Part shown: positions 58,701-64,000 of the stretch, piece by piece
How positions within the stretch are numbered: position 1 is the stretch's first letter
Layout of the letters: each line of letters opens with the position of its first letter
Source: Caprella mutica
Taxonomy: Eukaryota > Arthropoda > Malacostraca > Amphipoda > Caprellidae
Direction: 5' to 3'
DNA length: 64,000 nt
Assembly (NCBI GenBank): GCA_947561585.1
Contig: CANNZV010001116.1
Location: 1-64,000, forward strand
Notes under the pieces: generated by a model
Databases searched by the model: none
What the model was told of the DNA's origin: nothing
The model's input: the letters and a program-made list of their open reading frames with translations, nothing else
Translations under genes and position numbers: made by a program

Positions 58701-61700
58701 AGGGGGGATGAGTGGCGAGAGGAGTACTGGTGGACTGACGCGGGGGGTGACACAGAGGTGGGGGTCTGAGGCGGGGTATTGGGGGGGTTGCGAGAGGGGG
58801 AATTAGAGCGATGGGGGGAGCTGTGGCTCATAGATGCTGAGGACTGAATAGAGGGGGGTTTGGGGGAGGGTGACCTATGGGAAGGTCGGGGGGAGGGTAG
58901 AGTCAACTTAAGGGGGTTGGTGGTTTCTTCTTGGGAGAATCTTCGAGGTCGTCCTCCACCGCCACTGGTGGAGGAACCACCGCTCTCTGGTTTGTGGCGC
59001 ATGGAGTGACCTTCAACAAAGAGGGGGGAGATAATCTAGCTACGCTTTGAATGAAACATACCAAGGTGAGAAGAGAGAACACACCTCGGTAATTCAAACT
59101 TTGGATAACTGGTTAGACGAAGAGAAATACCAAGCAATGACCCTCTCTCCACCTCCCCCTAACGCCCCATTGAGTGGGGGGTACATCTATACAGCACTGT
59201 GAGAGGAGGTATGGAGAGGGCCACAAAAATGAGCAAAGGCTGCTACTCTCTACTAATGAATCTATGAAGAGAAATAAAAAGAGACGGAATAGCTAGGCGA
59301 TCTAAGGACTCTTTCCTCTAGTCTCATCTGAAACACACACACAGTCCCAATTAACAACACTAAAATAATATAGGGTACAGTGACAATTAACAGATAGGAA
59401 ATAAACAGCTGAGGAAAATTCGAATACGTTACAAGTGAAAAAGTCGCATTGAAATATATTCAATGGAGAGAACACTAAGAAAAAATTTCTTAAGTTTTCA
59501 CTCAACAAAGAATATATTTCAATGCTCGTACCTTTTAATGTGACTTTCAACCTATCGAAATTTCCTCCGGTATTTAATTCACATCTGGTAATTGCGACTT
59601 TACCCTAACTACCACAATACAGAAATACTAACTGAAAACAGGCATCAGAGGTCAGCAAAATGGAGAACATTTTCTTAACTTTAGTTGGATTTATATTTTC
59701 AACCATCTCTTAATTTGCTTTTTGTGTCAAAATTTTATTCAAAGTTTATACTAATAAAGTTACTAAGAATAATAAAGAATTGATTAATTTAATTTATTAT
59801 CAAATGAGTGTATACCAATAATTTTGAGGAAATATTCCTGTTATTCGTAAGGGGATAAAAATGATTTTCATTAATATTCGAATAGCTGATGATTTACTTA
59901 ATCTTAAACATTTTTAATTTGATTATGGGTTACCTAATATCTAACCGCATTTATTGCTGTAAAGTTTATTGAAATCCATTTTGCAATAAAAAAAAGTTAC
60001 GAGTTAAGGGGCCTTTACACGGTAAGTGCTCAGTGCCACTTTGTGGTGACACTGCTCTATGCCACGCCCACTTTGCTACTTACCCCACCCTTTTTGGCAA
60101 AACTTGGTGGTGACCAAGCTATCGCTCTGAGAGCGAACGCTCACCACAAAGTGCCACTGTCTGTCAGTAGCGATTGCCAGACAATCAACAACCCCTTTCA
60201 TTGGCCTAGTTGAAGAGCACCCATGCCTATGGAAAATAAAATCTAAAGATTATAAAGATAAAACACTAACAGCGTTAGTGTTTAATAGCATATTAGATGC
60301 TAACCACGATACTAAAGTGTCAGTGCCCACCAAAGCACATTCTGCTCGTGTAAAGGCGCTGAGCTAATTGGTGGGCAGTGTGGTGAAAAAAGTGTGGTGA
60401 ATAGTGGCACTGACCAGTGCTCGTGTAAAGACCCCTTTAATTAAGACGTTTTAGGTTTTCTGTGATCATATTCACGTCAGTGCCTCTGTGGCTGTTGTTA
60501 GAAGAGGTTGTGTCGTGCTTTGCTCACCTTCTACTCTGTAAAGCAAAGAGAAGAAGCACAACACAACCTCTCAAAACGACAGCTTCAGAGGCACTGACGT
60601 GAATATGAAAACAGAAAACGTTTTATTAATTCATAACTTCTTTATTGCAAAACGAATTTCAATGAAATTTGCAGCAATAAATGCCTTTAAATATTAGGTA
60701 TCCAAAGATCAAATTAAATTTGATTCCAAGATTAAGTGAATCGTCAACTATACACATGTTAATGAACCCCATTTCTATCTCCATACGAATAACATAGGAA
60801 TATTTCCTCAATAAATCGAAATGGAACGAAGCTCACTCTACTCTACCGTTTTCTTTGTATTGTTCACTAAATTTAGAACCAATCACGCCTCTCTATTTCA
60901 CGTGACGTCACCTCAACATGGTGTCAATCTATTTCTTTTTCCAGTTAGTATTCGAGTATCTAGGTACAGGAGTATCTAGTGATAGGAGAAATCTATAATT
61001 TTTAATGGTTAGGATAGGATAGATCAAGAGGGAGTACCGTATTGGGGTTGTACTCTATTACCGATCATACTTCTCAATGAAAATAGCTTAGACAGAGGTT
61101 AGTAGAAATATTTTCTCAGATTGAAATATTAGAATAATATTCTATTGACAAAGAAAAATTTAACCCTCTATCGTTCAAACCTTTTTTGATACTCATTAAA
61201 GTGTCTAAATATGATTTACAAGAACGATAAAATGTTAAATAAATTTTTTTATTGAAACTTTTCAAATTTGATGATAGAAAATTGTTAACTAATTCAAATT
61301 TTAATGCATGTATCTTAAATTTTCTTGGGGAACAATTTTTCTCCCTTACTTCTAATTTGCGGAGACGGAGCCCTGTCTCCCGGTCTGGGAGATCTAGAGC
61401 CAAAAGTAGTCGGTATGAGCAGCTTCATGGATGCACCGTGCAGCTCAGTGGCAACACCCTCATCGTGAGAGTTGCGGCGGGACCTTCTCCCAACTGGGAT
61501 ACTGCCACCCCCAGTACCATCGGGGGATCTGTGATCCCTCATTGAGCGACCTGGGGACAATAATCCAGTCAGAGATTCGAGGGTATGGAACATAGGCAGA
61601 TAAATCAGGTGCAAGATGGACACTAAAGGGTGGGTACACAGAAAATAGTCTTGAGTTAAATTCCAGTAGATGGAAAGAATTTTACCTAAAAGTTATAGCG

Positions 61701-64000
61701 TGAAGTCATGCAGTAACAGTAATAGCATCGGCAAAAGGTTAAGTAAACAGTACGACATCAAATAGCGGGCACATATCTTGATAGTGAAAAGCAAACACAA
61801 CATCCAATGGTAAGTATGATAGGCTAGTCGATACGCTGAATAGAAGACCATTGGTTAGACATTGAAATGAGTGAGGGGTGGAAAAACATCCTTAGCAACT
61901 CCTTAGAATTGAGGTCCATAGGGGAAAGAAGACATTTTTCTCTCCATTGGTTTGATAGAAGAAGATTTCACAACATCCATATGTGGGGGGAAAGAGAAAG
62001 TGGTGGAAGGGCTTAACAACATCGAGGAGGCAGGAGGAACAAGTGGTAGAGTCTTTACTTCTTGGTGATGGAGACAGAGCTCTGTGTCCAGGCCTTGGAG
62101 AAGGAATCAGGAGCTTGAAGGAGCCTCCGGATGGAGCCCCTAGTCTCTCCACATCCCCCCGATCAGCTGATCCACTATCCCTCCGACCTTCTTCGTCACC
62201 GGGGGAGTTTCTTCTTTGGCGGATGGGGCCAGTGCGGTGAGGATCCCGCATTGAATGGCCTGGGGAATTTATACACTCAGCATTGGGGAGAAATGTTTGT
62301 AAGTCTTATGACATTATCTTTATCAAACTTAACCTATGCAATTACAATGCAGGGTAAAACGTGCATGAAGTGATATGGGGATAACACAAATGTTATATGT
62401 CCTGTTGAAGTAAAAACAAGTGAAAATCATTAGAATAGAGAATGTATAATACATACACATAGAAATTATTCCTTGTTCCAGATTAAAAAAATCTAATTCG
62501 GAATGGTTTTTAGAATATTTTGTAATCAACTTGATGAAAAATTTATAACCTGATTTAGCATCCTATGAAGACTGTCAAAATCCAAGGTAAATAATTTGAA
62601 TAATGGATATGAAAAATATCAAAAGTAATTTTAGTTATTCAATAAGAAAAATAATGAAAAACACGCATCAAAACTTGTTTATTGCAATAACTCCAAAATG
62701 TAAAATACAAAAAGAAAAACCACCTAGGTATTCATTTTTCAAATAATCTAAGACATTGTTATTTATGCAGTAGAAACACCAATCCAAAGTTGAGGTGAGA
62801 CGTAGAGATTTAGGGTAGAAATTTCGGACGAGACCAACACAGCAGGTGTGATCCGGACAGAAGAATGAGAGTCTAGGTCTAATACAGTGAGAACAGTTAG
62901 TCTGGAAGAGAGGGCGGAAAACAGAGATTGAGGGTTGGTTGCTTGGTAGAATCCACCGAAAGAATCTCTTCTACATAGACAGTCAGTTTAGGAGTGGGTT
63001 GTGGTTACTTCTCAGTTGCGGAGAAGCTGATCGATGGTGGTAGGAGTGCGTCCTTGGCGATGGAATGAAATTACGAAGAGAGCCGCCTCTGTCGGTACTG
63101 GCCTGTCCTACTGAGGAAGCAGGACGTCTCATGTCCTCGTTAGTTAGGTAGTCAGGCCTTCCATTTCGCATAGATCGACCTGTAGACGACGGAGGTGATG
63201 TCTCACTCATCGAATTTACCTATTTGGTCTATTGTCTCTAATGCACTGAAATATATCAAACTGAATGTTCATTAGCAATATAGCACAAGTTTCCCTCTTA
63301 TCAATAACACTTAATACTAAAGAGGGATGGTAATTTTTCTCACCTTTTGTTCCTGTTAGTTCATCATAATATAATTCAAAGGGAACACCAAAAGTAATCA
63401 ACTACAGACACATTTTATACCTCAATTAGGGTTCTGAACGAAAAATTTCGTCCTCGATAAATACATGGGTGGGATAACATAAAAACCCTTTTGGATCAGC
63501 AGTAAATTCTACCTTGATGGCCAAAATTCCAACTCACGAATAACTTAACACATGCTAAAGGTAAAATAAGCATAATAAAATTATTACATGGCTGATTTCA
63601 GAGACCTCTGGTTATCTAAACACAGAATAATTCGGATAGGACGGAGTAGACAACGGAAAATGGAGTCCGACAACTGTCGATCAGAAGAAGGTTTACAATA
63701 TTGAGGTAAAAGAAACGCTTTCAAAAGAATCAAGGAACTTCCAAAATACATTCTGGTGAGGTAGAAATCTGGTGGAATCGGTGATGTAGGTAGTTGTAAG
63801 TCGTGAGTAATATGGTAGAAATTTGGTAGAAATGGTTAGAACTAGGTATGAACTAGGAATAGAAGTCGTTTCCGATAGGTAGCACAACATCAGGTAGCAA
63901 GGAGACTAAACATTCAAGGGTATATACTTCTTGGCTGTGGAGACAAAGATCGACGTAGTCTATTATGTTGTGGAGAATGGGGTGACGGTAGAAGTAGATT
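55706..64000 (-). CDS. Ser/Pro/Arg-rich protein with five tandem related exons, 3' part
   Basis: Partial gene; the 5' part lies beyond the window. Exons in transcript order: 64000-63928 (partial), 63179-63009, 62259-62059, 61550-61350, 59010-58367, 56357-56125, 55982-55706 (ends TAA at 55706-55708). Borders are GT-AG and phases agree throughout; about 599 residues visible. Four exons begin with an (R/H)SMR motif, and all five carry a PSPR-like block followed by RxxSPSP or SLSPQ (for example SFKLLIPSPRPGHRALSPSP). The first complete three are symmetric phase-1 exons of 171, 201 and 201 nt. The fifth is a long Pro/Ser-rich exon. The last two encode YSGGLFGYPDYQGYQSGG, YDHHPAIAVTSAM and a basic RRSSSRDRSSSGSR tail. 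No catalytic or membrane domain is visible. I do not recognise the protein; a disordered C-terminal tail of a larger scaffold or channel is possible but unproven. Confidence 0.8.
57520..58340. repeat. Minisatellite with two unit types in the minus-strand gene
   Basis: First part (57530-57910): 26-bp units agtcatcgtacatctggctt aaatag. Second part (57910-58340): 34-36-bp units agtcatcgtacatctgtctg gcatataatatgtat. The shared agtcatcgtacatctg shows one derives from the other. Fills the intron next to the donor of the exon ending at 58367. Confidence 0.95.
60008..60436. mobile_element. Foldback element C, TTAA-flanked
   Basis: Arms gggcctttacacggtaagtg and complement ending gctcgtgtaaagacccc, flanked by TTAA (60004-60007 and 60437-60440). 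Sub-arm repeats of cagtgcc and accaaagtg type occur inside. Confidence 0.85.
60443..60626. mobile_element. Foldback element F
   Basis: Arms gacgttttaggttttctgtg then atattcacgtcagtgcctct against the complement agaggcactgacgtgaatat; loop tctactctgtaaagca. Confidence 0.85.

Larger units (their letters stand above)
59875..60840. mobile_element. Outer inverted repeat G enclosing two foldbacks
   Basis: Arms about 59875-60003 and 60630-60760 (gcatttattgctgtaaagtt against its complement near 60660-60690). The outward continuation 60717-60838 (taatgaaccccatttctatc, acgaataacataggaatatt) is homologous to 6130-6245, so G is a dispersed family. Enclosed: element C and element F. Confidence 0.75.

Overview
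This window is from an animal nuclear genome, most likely an arthropod and probably an insect. It is AT-rich, its genes are split by GT-AG introns, and the gaps are packed with minisatellites, foldback elements and Tc1/mariner, hAT-like and LINE debris. No rRNA, tRNA, CRISPR array or bacterial operon was seen. The taxonomic call is an inference from gene content and repeat style.

Layout. (1) 300-12352, plus strand: the 3' half of a crossveinless-2/BMPER-like gene, a secreted BMP modulator. Nine exons encode two VWC domains, a VWD domain, C8 and TIL. The reading frame is broken in three exons although every splice site and domain signature survives. (2) 12.4-22.4 kb: gene-poor DNA with an 18-bp minisatellite and a nested pile of small transposons, several with exact target-site duplications. 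(3) 22579-24310, plus strand: a two-exon gene for a lysine-rich, probably disordered 320-residue protein that I do not recognise. (4) 25-30 kb: LINE and Tc1 relics and foldback elements. (5) 30794-50985, plus strand: a complete 25-exon gene for IFT139/TTC21B, a TPR subunit of the ciliary IFT-A complex, 1337 residues with no frame break. A perfect RFX X-box lies just inside intron 1. A DD37D mariner-type transposon sits in intron 22. (6) 51-55.7 kb: no convincing gene. (7) 55706-64000, minus strand: the 3' end of a Ser/Pro/Arg-rich gene with five related phase-1 exons in tandem.

The three recognisable genes have no obvious shared pathway; IFT139 and cv-2 are simply neighbours. The most unusual structures are (a) the array of duplicated phase-1 exons on the minus strand, (b) many foldback elements whose ends lie about 20-50 bp from splice junctions, (c) several foldback families with different arms but the same central palindrome, (d) an intragenic X-box in IFT139, and (e) a three-level transposon nest whose insertion order can be read from target duplications and an empty-site paralogue.
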